From contig NC_088312.1 in assembly GCF_910592395.1 (NCBI RefSeq), positions 8,744,001-8,804,000 of the forward strand: 60,000 bases of DNA, read 5' to 3'. Of the stretch, positions 1-10,529 are shown one piece after another (positions within the stretch are counted from its first letter, which is position 1; each line of letters starts with the position of its first letter). The notes beneath the pieces were generated by a model. It was not told the DNA's origin. It saw only the letters and a program-made list of their open reading frames with translations, and did not search any database. The DNA is from Lineus longissimus (taxonomy: Eukaryota; Nemertea; Pilidiophora; Heteronemertea; Lineidae). The translations under genes were made by a program, and so were the position numbers.

Positions 1-2085
1 GGTGCCAAGGAGACGAACGGTATTGGAAATAAAGACAGTTTCACTGTGGCAGAGACGGGAAGTGTAAGTAGCGAGGAACTCTTTGACCAGCTTGTGATGA
101 CGAGGGCTACTATTCGTGACCAGGAGACAAACGATCGTAGAAATCGAGACGCCATCATTGCTGCAGAGACGAAAAATGTAAGTTGTGAGGAACTCTTTGA
201 CCAACTAGCGATAACAAGAGCTGCTAAACACGATGATAGCCTCTCTCGACTCAGAGCGGACATAGTCATTCTTGACGAGGAGACAGCAAACAAAGCAAGG
301 GACCGCAGACAAGAAGACAGTAGCGGTTTAGCAGAGTTAGCAATTGAGACTCGTGAGGAACTCTTTAATCGATTCTTTGGACTAAAAGTGGATCCTGTCA
401 TTCATGTCGAGGATACAGACGACAGTGAAAAGGAAGACAGTTTCATAAGGAAAGACACAGGAGAGACTTGTATGGAACCACTTGATCAACATTCTGGACC
501 GAGGACGGGCATTGACATTGGGGGCAAGGCGACAACTACCAAGGCAAACGTCCTCGGGGACGAACGCAGCATGATTTTGGCGCAGATAGCAAGAATGACG
601 CGTGATGAAATACATGCACATTATCGTCTTACTGTCCTACATATGGGCAATGCCAATGATGGCCAGGACACTGCTTCCACAGCAAACGACGGTGATGAAA
701 ACGGCGTGAATGTGGCAGAGACGACATTTGAGAGTGATAAGGAACGCAAGATTCACTCCGCAGAAACACGGGCGGATTTGAATAGGAATCAGATCATGAT
801 TTACAACAGAGAATACGACAATAGGGATTTTGTCGGAATAAGAAGGTGTACCAAGATGGCGAACATTGCATTTTCAAGGAACCCTTCAGACGAAGTAAAT
901 GATGAAGCTACAGGAAGTGATGCGCGCAAAGGAGTAAGACCCGATCTAAAACTGACCGAGGACGAGGAAATAGATGTCGAATTTCATATAAATAAGGAGT
1001 TACGAAAGTTGTGCGCACAGCAGAACAGAATTCGCGACATGTCTCCTAATGAGAGCAAGCATGTGATACGGAACATCAAGCAAAGATACGGGTACCCAGC
1101 ACCTTCAAAACTACGCCGTAACCCGCCCAGTATCATGTCATACCCCACGAAAACATACCTGCAATTCACAAGCTCGCTCCAGCGGATCAATTACAAACCA
1201 TGTCCTGACGTGCCTTTGGAAAACCTGTTTTTGTCGGGAGCCAGAGTCAAATTCGTGATGCATGAGGGCACAGACTACGCCATCAAGATTTCGTCCGGTA
1301 GCTTTGGAGACGTTTACTTGGGGAAATTAGACGACACCAAGTTGGTTGTGATCAAGCTGTTTTGTATTGAAGCAGGGTCAAAAAGTGAAGAAGACTTCAG
1401 GATGATTGTGAAGGAGATTGCTATAACACAGTGCCTTCAGGAGACAGGATGCGTCGCCAAGCTCATTGGTTTGGTTGCGATTCTGGATACACCATATCAT
1501 CGCACCGTAGGACTAGTTTTAGAACACGTCGGCACCAAACGCCTACTGCAGAAAGGTGGTACATCGTTGTGGGGCGTGATGGGCTACGATGAGAAATTTA
1601 AAAGGAAATTATTCAAAAACACATTGGTTCCTCGAAAAGATCTGAAGCGAATCTGCTACTACATTTGTGACGGACTCGCAAAGATTCACGATCAACAGAT
1701 TATGCACAATGACCTGAAGGAAGACAATTTGGTCCTCAACCTTGAAAAGGGCCATTACAAGCCAAAATTCATCGACTTTGGTATGGCTACTGCGACGAAC
1801 GACGAACCGTACAAGCACGACGTCTCGGTGGCGGATCGCCAGTGGCACATGGACCATTTCCCTCATCATGCTCCGGAGACCTTTTGCGGTGGCCAAGCTA
1901 CATTAAAGTCTGACATATACTCCTTGGGCGTGGTCCTCAAGCTAATGGCTAACCTTTACGGATTTAAAGATTGGTTAAAAAACCTTGCTGGCTGGTGTAA
2001 AGACATAGACCCCGAGCAAAGACCAACAGCGAGACACGCAGCAGACGTCATCAAATGGGGCTTCTCTTTGAAAGACCTCGACTAG
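1..2085 (+). CDS. Protein kinase with N-terminal degenerate repeats, 5'-partial
   Basis: A Ser/Thr-type protein kinase domain occupies the C-terminal third. The frame is open from base 1 and the codon at 46 is GTG, so the true start is probably upstream of the window. Counting from the codon at 46, visible motifs are the glycine loop GSFGDVY (about residue 418), VVIK with K437, HND in place of HRD (H554-D556, followed by LKEDN), DFG (577-579) and APE (609-611). K, D and N are all present, so activity is plausible. The N-terminal 400 residues are acidic and polar, with a degenerate repeat around EELFDQL at about 10, 48 and 104, and a weaker one near 187. No splice sites are needed across 2 kb, which suggests an intronless or retrotransposed gene. 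The substrate is unknown. It differs in base use and content from the array that follows and has no evident functional link to it. Confidence 0.85.
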   Translation, partial: GAKETNGIGNKDSFTVAETGSVSSEELFDQLVMTRATIRDQETNDRRNRDAIIAAETKNVSCEELFDQLAITRAAKHDDSLSRLRADIVILDEETANKARDRRQEDSSGLAELAIETREELFNRFFGLKVDPVIHVEDTDDSEKEDSFIRKDTGETCMEPLDQHSGPRTGIDIGGKATTTKANVLGDERSMILAQIARMTRDEIHAHYRLTVLHMGNANDGQDTASTANDGDENGVNVAETTFESDKERKIHSAETRADLNRNQIMIYNREYDNRDFVGIRRCTKMANIAFSRNPSDEVNDEATGSDARKGVRPDLKLTEDEEIDVEFHINKELRKLCAQQNRIRDMSPNESKHVIRNIKQRYGYPAPSKLRRNPPSIMSYPTKTYLQFTSSLQRINYKPCPDVPLENLFLSGARVKFVMHEGTDYAIKISSGSFGDVYLGKLDDTKLVVIKLFCIEAGSKSEEDFRMIVKEIAITQCLQETGCVAKLIGLVAILDTPYHRTVGLVLEHVGTKRLLQKGGTSLWGVMGYDEKFKRKLFKNTLVPRKDLKRICYYICDGLAKIHDQQIMHNDLKEDNLVLNLEKGHYKPKFIDFGMATATNDEPYKHDVSVADRQWHMDHFPHHAPETFCGGQATLKSDIYSLGVVLKLMANLYGFKDWLKNLAGWCKDIDPEQRPTARHAADVIKWGFSLKDLD

Positions 2086-3162
2086 TTACAAATAATTCGA
2101 CATCGTATCATTTCTCGAAATCCATAGTTTTAGTTACAATAAACATAGCAAAAATTAGAGTTGAAATTCGCTGTGGCAATTCTAGTGCCCTTGTTTTCTG
2201 TTGGTGGCCGTTCTGTTTCATTGTAGCAAAGCGGGTTTCTCTCATCCAAAGTCATGCATTGCAAGGTTGCAGATTTCACAGATTTTTTTAGCGTTGATGG
2301 TGAGGAGTAGTGCTAATTAAGTCAGTAACCTGTGGTTAAGGGCTAAAATCAGTTAACTAACTGTTGAGTAAGACTACGTCAGTTATCCTGGAGAGAGGGC
2401 TATAAAACTAGTAACCGGGGCTACTGCTCTGGGCTACTGCTCACTAGCATTGCAATGCGCCTTGTCTTTCAACTTGAAAGCTCAAGGGTTGAATGGGGAC
2501 TATAGGCAAGATACGGGTAAGGTCAAATTAAGTTACACGATGTCATCGATAGGGGTCTCTCCTACTTCACAGACGCTCTATACGTCTACATCAAAACTGT
2601 TCAACGGACACTCTTATGAGGAATGAACTTATTGCTGAATTACAGTAAACGCAATCCAGGCTCGGAACCCATGAGGCCAGGGCTGACGGTAGTTTGACAA
2701 CCATGCACTCCACACAATCCGGGTACTCATTGATGGATGCAAATCTCAATCAAATTGCTTCTCAAATAAAAACCGTTGATGGCCCTGTCGAAGTGTCGTT
2801 TATGAGAAGAAAACGATAGTGTTGAACATGAGGCCCACGTGGAGTCTGCATCATAAAGTATGACCACACTTACCCCAAGTATAAACTTGCGAGATTTTCC
2901 TTAACCAAATGCACTCCTCTCAAGACTACCTCTAACACACAATACCTTCTCAGCTGGGTTGTTTTGATACCGCGGGCACTGGGTTGTTGACAACAACCTT
3001 CAAAATATAGGCTTATACAGGCCCCGCGCTCGTGAAAGCTAAAATTCTTGAATCAATATCAAGTCCTGTTCAATCAAAAACGACTTAGAATGAACCGTCT
3101 ACAGGTTAAATATCTAACGCCATGTTTCTAGATCGCGAATGTATATCACCTCGAGCGATATA
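2086..3162. other. Unique intergenic spacer, no gene seen
   Basis: This stretch lies between the kinase stop and the left edge of the tandem array. I see no long open frame with recognisable motifs, no RNA gene and no clear repeat. Similarity to the array units starts near 3163 with TTTCTTATCTGTGATATC. Confidence 0.6.
2138..2143 (+). promoter_or_regulatory. Candidate polyadenylation signal of the kinase gene
   Basis: AATAAA lies 53 bases after the kinase stop codon in AT-rich sequence. The position is plausible but a hexamer alone is weak evidence. Confidence 0.4.
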
Positions 3163-3281
3163 TTTCTTATCTGTGATATCTGCACATTTGTGGGTTAATG
3201 GTACCAATTTTGATATCTGATTGGCCATAATTGACCATTATTGATCATATGTGAACGATGTCAAGACGAAACTGTTGGTAG

Positions 3282-3296
3282 CGGGGGGGGGGGGGG
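3282..3296. repeat. Poly(G) tract, unit 1
   Basis: An uninterrupted G run of about 14 bases lies roughly 700 bases upstream of gene U. Every unit has an equivalent of variable length, sometimes broken by an A: near 9770, 16353, 22826, 30482, 37040, 45387 and 52122. Before gene U of unit 8 the tract and its flank are partly doubled (52121-52167). Confidence 0.9.
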
Positions 3297-3988
3297 ACCC
3301 GAAGGCCACAGCCCAATTCGTGCATGAGAGTTTTAGGCTGTCATCGAATGTTTTAAGAAAGAAGTTGACTTCAAAACATATTGACACATGGTTCCCGCTT
3401 AATCTTTGAACAAGCAGGCTGAAATCTGTCTTTGTGATACAGCCCAAATAGAACTGTAATGAATCTCATAGTTCGACTTATGGACGGCCTTTTTGAAACA
3501 CCCTGCAATCAGCATTTAGCCGTCGAAAACATTAACCAGTCAATCAAAAATCGATGAAATCAATCCAGTAGAGACCGAAGAGATTGTCTGTGAAAAAAAC
3601 TGGCTTGACGTGAAGGCAAATGAAACGTGATAGACAGAAAAAATGACGAAGAACCGTACTAATCGATCGAAACATTAGATTAAATAGATATCAAGTGGTG
3701 GTAACCTACCATCTTTTTGACAAAACCGAAATATTAGGGACTATAGAGGGCGGGGAAATTCAACTAATCTAACTAATCTCACTTGTCTAATGTATAACAG
3801 AAACCGATGAGCTCATTCTGACAGTCGTAGACAGTTTAAAACAAAAATAATTACTGTTGCTGATAAGTGAATTACGACAGAGATATATCCTGGTTTCCGT
3901 CTCTGTCGGTTGTCGGATGGCACCGAGTTGCTGTTGGACAGTACATAGTCGATTACAGATTTGACGGCTTAGGTCCATCAACTAAACT

Positions 3989-5713
3989 ATGATGGACAAA
4001 TTGCCGAACGCCATGAAGACATCGTTCGAGATAAAGCATGTTGCACGACTACTCTTCCTCCCGGACATCGGGACGCAGACGGCCAAGTCCCGGCTCCTCT
4101 GTTCTTTCCTCTGCTCAGAAGAGACAAGGTGTGTGTCGTTCAGCCTTCTCATTGGAGCCAGTACATGTCAATTGAGCACTTACTTCAAGTTAAGTAGGTG
4201 TGAGATTGCTGGAAAATGGACGAAAATATTTCAGAATCGCCAAGGTAATGTGAGAGGATGTTTTCTTTCGCACGTTTGCACTTGTTCCACCAGCTCTTCG
4301 TCTGCCAATCGCAAGACTGCCAGACCTCGTTCATTTAGCTGTGTTGTGCTCAGATTCACAGCAAGACTTGAATTCTTGTAGCATATTTTTTACAACACCT
4401 TATGTGATAATGTCGTAGAGTATGCTCAAAGTTCTTTCCAGCGCCTGCGACAGCTTTTCCAAGGAAAAATGTCAAAATCTTCAGGGAAATCTCTTTGGCT
4501 GTATAGATCGATTTCTGTAGAGTGCGGCCCTTACCGACAAGGCCGTGAGAGAATTCAGGCACTGGTTATAATCCTATACTGTCGCTCGTGTTCTTCACGC
4601 CAAAAGATGTTTTTCTAGGCAAAACCATGATGTGATGCCCCCAGATTCTTTCTGTTCGTACATGAACTAATTTAGTCCGCTGATTCTAACATTATCGTAT
4701 ATAGACAGGGCCCGGTGTATTACCAATTCTGTACATTGTATGCTGTTTAGGTAGCAGCGGCAGATACTGGGTACAAGTTATTAGGTCGCCTTTATCCCAG
4801 CTCAAAAATCACTTGCCAGGACTTGTTGCGATTAAAGCATCATAAGGCATCAGACATGGTCTATAATCCTGTCGCGCGAAGATTGTACTTTCAAAAATCA
4901 ACTATGAATTATTATAAACTTTCAAAAAACAAAACTTCTTTTAACCTTTTAATGTCAGCTACCTTTCAAACATATTATAGATCTATTGGAGAGTATAAAG
5001 GTGGACTGCTCAAAAAAGGTATGCAATCCAGAGTTGAAATTCTGACCCTTATGGGGAACAAGACGGGGGAGGTTTTAATACCAAAGGATGACATTTGTTC
5101 TGAAGCAAAAGGAAGATGGAATTTCGGCATTAAAATTTACAATAGAAAAGCTACTATCTTCTGCCCATTCGCTTCAAGGTCGGGCACAATGGCGGTAATA
5201 CTGTACGATGTGGTCATAAAAACTGAGAAAAATCTCGAGAACGTGCACCTCGTTAAAGGTCTTATCGTTAAGCAAGCAAACTCTGGTGACTCCAAAGGAA
5301 TCCATCTCCATTGGACAGCAGATGGAGACCTGGTCATAGTGTTGTTAAAAAGATATAAAATCGATGTTTCGATTCATCGAAAATTCGACAATTATGCCAG
5401 AAAGCGTCATGAGGTGTTCTACGAGGCTGGCATTAACTATAGACTTACTGACCTGATCTACGATGAAACGAATATACGTTATCTGCTGCTGTTTAATATT
5501 GGTATGCGTATAATGTACCTTCGGGTTGGCTACTGCCCGAGAGGTGGAATGAGATCTAAAGACATAGAGGTGGCCGCAGGGTCATTAATGCGTTTTGGGA
5601 ACTCTTCCTTTACTTATATCAACCGAGATGGCTATCTTGTGAGGCTGGTTAAAAGAATTCTCGACCCGACACACGAAATAGAAAATATAGAGGTTTATAA
5701 ACCCATCATATAA
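3989..5713 (+). CDS. Gene U copy 1: two-exon gene, PAN/apple-like N-terminus, unknown C-terminus
   Basis: The model joins exon 1 (3989-4244) to exon 2 (4764-5713), giving 401 residues. Exon 1 starts at ATGATG just after an in-frame TAA and ends at CCAAG|GTAATG in phase 1. Exon 2 starts after GCGGCAG, is open from that acceptor, and has an in-frame TAG just upstream of it, so the intron is needed. Phases match (1+2). Exon 1 holds the cysteine spacing C-x3-C-x5-C-x11-C-x-L, as in PAN/apple modules, which are usually extracellular binding domains. No clear signal peptide is visible, so an upstream exon is possible. Exon 2 (about 315 residues) is basic and rich in likely beta strands (for example around WTADGDLVIVL and RYLLLF); I do not recognise the family. 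This copy lacks 15 bases in exon 1 (five residues, TLVVT) that all others have; in the others that stretch is most of the inverted repeat GACAACtcttGTTGTC. Confidence 0.72.
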
Positions 5714-5800
5714 AAGAGAGGGTCGTGCGATATTCAAAATTTGAAAGACCGCTTAGGAAAGTCCTACAGGAATATCAACATTCAAGTTGAAAGAAGGGTT

Positions 5801-5866
5801 ATCATCCAAGGCCGCCCAGGAAAGTCCCAGGAATATCAATATTCACTCAGGACAGTCTTGGATGAT
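5801..5866 (+). other. Hairpin-forming repeat after gene U, unit 1
   Basis: Nested inverted repeats: outer arms ATCATCCAAG / CTTGGATGAT, a middle pair GTCC(C) / AGGAC with one mismatch here, and inner arms GAATAT-CA-ATATTC. It lies about 90 bases after the stop, probably in the 3' UTR. A related copy without the outer arms lies at about 5744-5790 and a third in the decayed block near 6945-7010. Confidence 0.55.
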
Positions 5867-6088
5867 CTAGGGTAGAAGGGCCAACGCCATCACTCGACCG
5901 GGTCCGTAAAGACGATGGACAAAGTTTGTTTATTCACAATCGTTCTGAGTGATGATACGGACGCCTAAACTTTCGAAGTGTTCTTTGGTTTTAAAGCAGT
6001 TTTGTGTCAAAAAGTTCACAAGAAAGAGTAACTGATGAATTTTGTGAAGAAGAAAAGGAACCTCAACAGAAATACTTTACATGTTCTG

Positions 6089-6640
6089 GAGGCATTGATC
6101 ACGGTGATGCATTGGATACCGCGGACTCTGTAAAAGACAGCTCAATCTAATTAAAAATAGGAAAAGATTCTGGCAGGCAATGTGTCCACCCCTTCAACAT
6201 ACATGTACTTGACTCCTGTGGCTATTCTTTTGACTCATGTCTTCCATTTCAACCTGAAAACGAAAATCGAAATGGTTGATGGTAGCTCGCCTAATTCAGT
6301 CTTGAAAACGTCTCTTGTACCCTCTCTGGCAAGGCATCCCTATCTTTGTGTGCAGTGCCGACTTAGAAAAATCTTCACTAAATTGGCGTCAACTTTTTCT
6401 TGACGTGTAGTCTATTCGACTAAACTGAAAAAGACAACGCCAGGATGACAGTGACACTAATATAAGTTATATTTCGAAATTCGAATGGAATGGAGTGTTC
6501 ACCAACCTTAGTCTCAACTTAGTGACTAGAGCGTTCGTCACGGCATCAACATTCCCTTTTAGGATTGCTGGCTTGAGGTATCCGACCACGCAGCTCCATC
6601 TCTACCCGCTCTTAATTTGTTCTTTGATGATTTTGCCGTT
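6089..6640 (-). pseudogene. Relic of GMC exons 2-3 joined to a decayed last exon, unit 1
   Basis: Read on the - strand, three pieces match the live GMC gene at the array edge. Exon 2 (about 6530-6640) matches the DGERWSC..AYLKPA..GN.DVVTNA region. The start of exon 3 (about 6181-6254) matches the KATGVKY region but is shifted out of frame by an indel near 6230. A remnant of the last exon (about 6089-6140) matches the [13 protein letters not shown] region. The rest of exon 3, including the GMC signature, is missing. It cannot encode a working enzyme and looks like a relic of an older duplication with an internal deletion. Confidence 0.7.
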
Positions 6641-6737
6641 TTGCGATATGATTCAGAGGATTTAAGACACAGCAATGGATAAATGATACGAAGAAATATA
6701 TGGATGGATACGGGTGATGTTTAGACTGTGCTAAACA

Positions 6738-7160
6738 TCTTTACATTCGGCAGAAAATGGAATATCCGTATGGGCGCCATAAGGGAGTGTTCCCACTCCC
6801 GGCATATGCGGATGAGCGCGGCACAGTCGCCGTCAATACAATTAGTCGGTTATCCATCACGAATATATAGTACAGAGATCTTGTGAGCCTGGTAAAAATA
6901 GTTCTCGGCATGAACAACGAAATTATATTAGAGTTATATATCATCGAAGGCCGCCCAGGAAAGTCCGAGGAATATCAGCATTCATTCAGGACAGTCTTGG
7001 ACGATCTTGCATGAGGCCCAATGCAATCACTTATCCGTAAAGACGATGGACAAAAAGATAGCTGTGTGCTTTATTCATTGTCGTTCTGGTAAAGTATACA
7101 CTATATAGATGAGATTCTTAGATATCAAAACTGTTCTTTGATTATAAAGCGATCGTCCAG
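6738..7160 (+). pseudogene. Decayed 3' end of gene U and its downstream sequence, unit 1
   Basis: This stretch parallels the end of gene U: ATCTTGTGAGCCTGGTAAAA matches ATCTTGTGAGGCTGGTTAAAA, followed by the hairpin-like repeat and the GTAAAGACGATGGACAAA block. Stops and gaps break the frame. The 5' part of the gene is absent. Confidence 0.65.
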
Positions 7161-7316
7161 ATTATAAACGAAAGTCTGAGATAACGGACTGTGTGCTTTA
7201 TCAATAAGGAATGTAAGGAAGTCTAAGAATGTACGCTCGCTCTATAAAGAACGAATACTGTACGGCAAAGTACACGAAGAAACTTGGCAGAAGCGCTATG
7301 TGTACATGGAAGTTAT

Positions 7317-9480
7317 TTAAGAGAAGGATGCGCCTTCAATCAAATCTGCAGCTTTTTTTCCAATCATGACAAAGGTCGCATGAGTGTTCGCACAAACAGA
7401 GTCAGGCATGATGGAGGCATCAACCACGCGAAGGCCTTCGATACCGTGGACTCTGAAAAAGACACATCGGTGAAATGAGACAATGCCTAGGAACCTCTCT
7501 TTAATCAACGGCCAGTGATATCACATTTTCCTCATCTCGATCCTTCCTTAATTTATACAACTTCACCAATATTTTATGAATGGACCGGCCTTGCCACCGC
7601 TACGAAAAAGCGTTTTAAAATGAAAGAGAGTAACGCAGCGCGATAAGTTTAATGCACAAATACAGCAGTTATCTGTCACATGGCGCACCTTAATTCCGAG
7701 TTCACAACAGTGGTCGGATCATCTTCTGGTCCCATGTTACAAGTTCCTACAACGTGACAGAGATGGAAGTGATGTTATGAATGTATTTCTCCCAGTATTC
7801 TGTACTGCCCCACTCAAGGTTCGAACACACTGCAGGTTTTGATTTAAGAATGCTCAAACCAAATTCGGCCAGGGCGTCGGTGTCTGCCAGCTCGGTTATT
7901 TCCTGCAGACCTGAAAAAAAAAGGTACAATCCTTGAAGCCTCCACGGAGCACATAACTTAGTAAATAAATGGTAAGTTGTCCAATTCAAGGTTGGTCAAC
8001 TGCTGGTGAACAAACTCCTTGGTCTGTTGACAAACTTTGAAGTCAAAATTTGTCAGTTGATGAACTAAGAATTTGGCCAGATGACTGAGCTAATTTGGTA
8101 GGTTGAGCTTGATTGACCCACTTGGTCATTTCTACCAGGACTCGACAAACCTGATTAGACACCATCGACCAACTTCCTTGCGAGATTTGCATGGGGCGGC
8201 AACATTTTTTTTTTAGCTTACCTTTGACCAGCACTTCCACATCCCGGTCCTCCTCCAACCATGCACTTCGGATCAATAAGTGGTAAATCAAGTGGGTCTG
8301 AACTCCGCAATCGAACGGTGCCTCTACTCTTGGGCTTGAGCAGCGAGCTGAGAAGAGACACGCCATGCCTACCCGCCCTGTCGGCAAAATAATCTGTTAA
8401 CGTCAGCAAGAAAAAAGATGCGCATTTGTGATTTTGTCCAAGTTAATCTGGCTTGCATTGACGGTAGTGCGCCTACGCCATTCAATAATTCCTGACTAGA
8501 TCCAAAGGACAGTTAGATCGATCACTTGTCTCTCATTTTTAATCATTGACTGTTCTACGTAACTAATATCAATATGATAGACGATGCATACACATTTTAC
8601 GGTAGAATTTTGACTCTGGGATTCATGCAGACTTCTCACATATCGAAAGACTGATTTCTTCGCCAATTATCAAAGGATGAAACAAGAATGGAAAAAGGCA
8701 GAGCATGTTCGCTAAAGTTTAATTCGTGGGAATGACACTTACTCCGCTTGAAATGTTCATGCTCTTCTCCATGACCTCTCCAAAATTGGGGTCGTTTCCC
8801 ATTAGGGAGTCGAACAACACAAACTGCAAGTCGGGATTCCCTGTCTCTCGACCCTTATACATATTGCCCGTTCCTCCTTTGACGAATCCCATGCCCTGGA
8901 CTCCAGTCGAGGCGTAGCGCCCTGTAAGACACACAAGAAAAGACACCTAGCTAATATATCCAAGCATTGTTCCTTTGAGGGTGTTTCCCATGAATTTGTT
9001 ACGGACCAGACACTGCAAATTGGGATTTCCCTTCTTCCTTCCCGCAAAGGTACTGCCTAATCTCTCTTTGACAACGCCCATGCAAAAATTCCAGTTAAGG
9101 CTTGGTGCCAAGTGGGAAACGGAAGACGCCATCCTTAGAATATCTGTCAAAAATGTGCTGATATTATTGAATTCACACATATGTTCACGTAGAGGGAAAT
9201 GTCTCGTTAAGAACCAGTGACAACAATCAGTATTTCGTGAGGCTCCCCATATCACCGTGGCAACTGCAAGGAAATCTACACTTGTGTGGAATATTTGTCT
9301 GAATACTTTCGGCAAAAAGCCCCTCCCTCGCCTGAAAAGTTTATAAGCCATCATTTCCATTGTGGAATTAAGTTTGGCCACTGTAGAAGTAATGGGCTTG
9401 TCTAGGAGGAAATCTGACCCGAAGATGCCAACATGGTCTACAAGGTTATCACCAACAGGCAGGTCAGCCACAACAGGAAT
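7317..9480 (-). pseudogene. Partial GMC oxidoreductase copy (exons 4-8), unit 1
   Basis: Exons 4 to 8 of the GMC gene are recognisable by comparison with the intact copy at 56265-58414: [12 protein letters not shown] (exon 4, from 9480), NPDLQF (exon 5), [13 protein letters not shown] (exon 6), the YWEKY region (exon 7) and [10 protein letters not shown] (exon 8, 7317-7452). Lesions seen: the donor after exon 4 is GG instead of GT (9325-9326); a 4-base insertion near 8262 shifts exon 6; one base is missing near 7768 in exon 7, just before the catalytic His region. The FAD-binding N-terminal exons are absent. Not a functional enzyme gene. Confidence 0.85.
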
Positions 9481-9483
9481 CTG

Positions 9484-9650
9484 AATCATAACATGATAGA
9501 CAGTTGGATGGAGCCCAAGTCTCTTCAGGTGCTGGTGGAGTTTGCATTGCCCTGTACGGAGTCGATAGATGGAGACTTGGCCTTTTCTGTCAAGTTGGTG
9601 GATGCTGTCTTTCAATGGCTGGTACCCATCAGTGTCGTCCTCCATTGGTT
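9484..9650 (-). mobile_element. RNase H-tail-like non-LTR retrotransposon fragment, unit 1
   Basis: On the - strand this encodes DRKGQVSIYRLRTGQCKLH followed by HLKRLGL. It resembles the end of the RNase H region of non-LTR retrotransposon polyproteins (pattern Q-V-x-I-x-R-L-R-T-G-H-C-x-L). It runs in frame into the first codons of GMC exon 4 because the acceptor context is open; the join is probably intronic. Only about 50 residues remain. Confidence 0.5.
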
Positions 9651-10529
9651 TTCTTATCTGTGATATCAGCACATTTGTGGGTTAATAGTACCAATTTTGA
9701 TATCTGATTGGCCATAATTGACCATTATTGATCATATGTGAACGATGTCAAGACGAAACTGTTGGTAGCGGGGAGGGGGGGGGGGGACACGAAGGCCACT
9801 GCCCAATTCGTGCATGAGAGTTTTAGGCTGTCATCGAATGCTTTAAGGAAAGAAGTTTATTTCAAAACATATTGACACATGGTTCCCGCTTAATCTTTGA
9901 ACGAGCAGGCTGAAATCTGTCTTTGTGATACAGCCCAAATAGAGCTGTAATGAATCTCATAGTTCGACTTATGGACGGCCTTTTTGAAACACCCTGCAAT
10001 CAGCATTTAGCCGTCGAAAACATAAACCAGTCAATCAAAAATCGATGAAATCAATCCAGGTGAGACCGAGGCAGTAATATCGTATTGTGTCACTTGTGGC
10101 CAATATTGATCTCTTTCGAGATTGTCTCTGAAACAAACTGGCTTGACGTGAAGGCAAATGAAACGTGATAGACAGAAAAAATGAGGAAGAAGCGTACTAA
10201 TCGATCGAAACAATAGATTAAATAGATATCAAGTGGTGGTAACCTACCATCTTTTTGTCAACACCGAATTATTAGGGACTAACTAGAGGGTGGGGAAATT
10301 CAACTAATCTAACTAATCTCACTTAGTTTAATGTATAACAGAAACCGACGAGCTCATTCCGACAGTCGTAGACAGTTTAAAACAAAAATAATTACTGTCG
10401 CAGATAGGGGAATTACGACAGAGATATATCCTGGCTTCCGTCTCTGTCGGTTGTCGAATGGCACCGAGTTGCTGTTGGACGGTACATAGTCGATTACAGA
10501 TTTGACGCCTTAAGTCCATCAACTAAACT

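Noticed and set aside
3787-3981. A 64-codon - strand frame upstream of gene U in most units
   Set aside because: No recognisable motif and frame-breaking indels in some units; treated as the upstream region of gene U.
5137-5337. A 66-codon - strand frame present opposite gene U exon 2 in every unit
   Set aside because: It is conserved only because the sense strand is conserved; it has no motif or context of its own.
8726-9220. Several + strand frames opposite the GMC exons
   Set aside because: The opposite strand carries clear GMC motifs, so these are antisense shadows.
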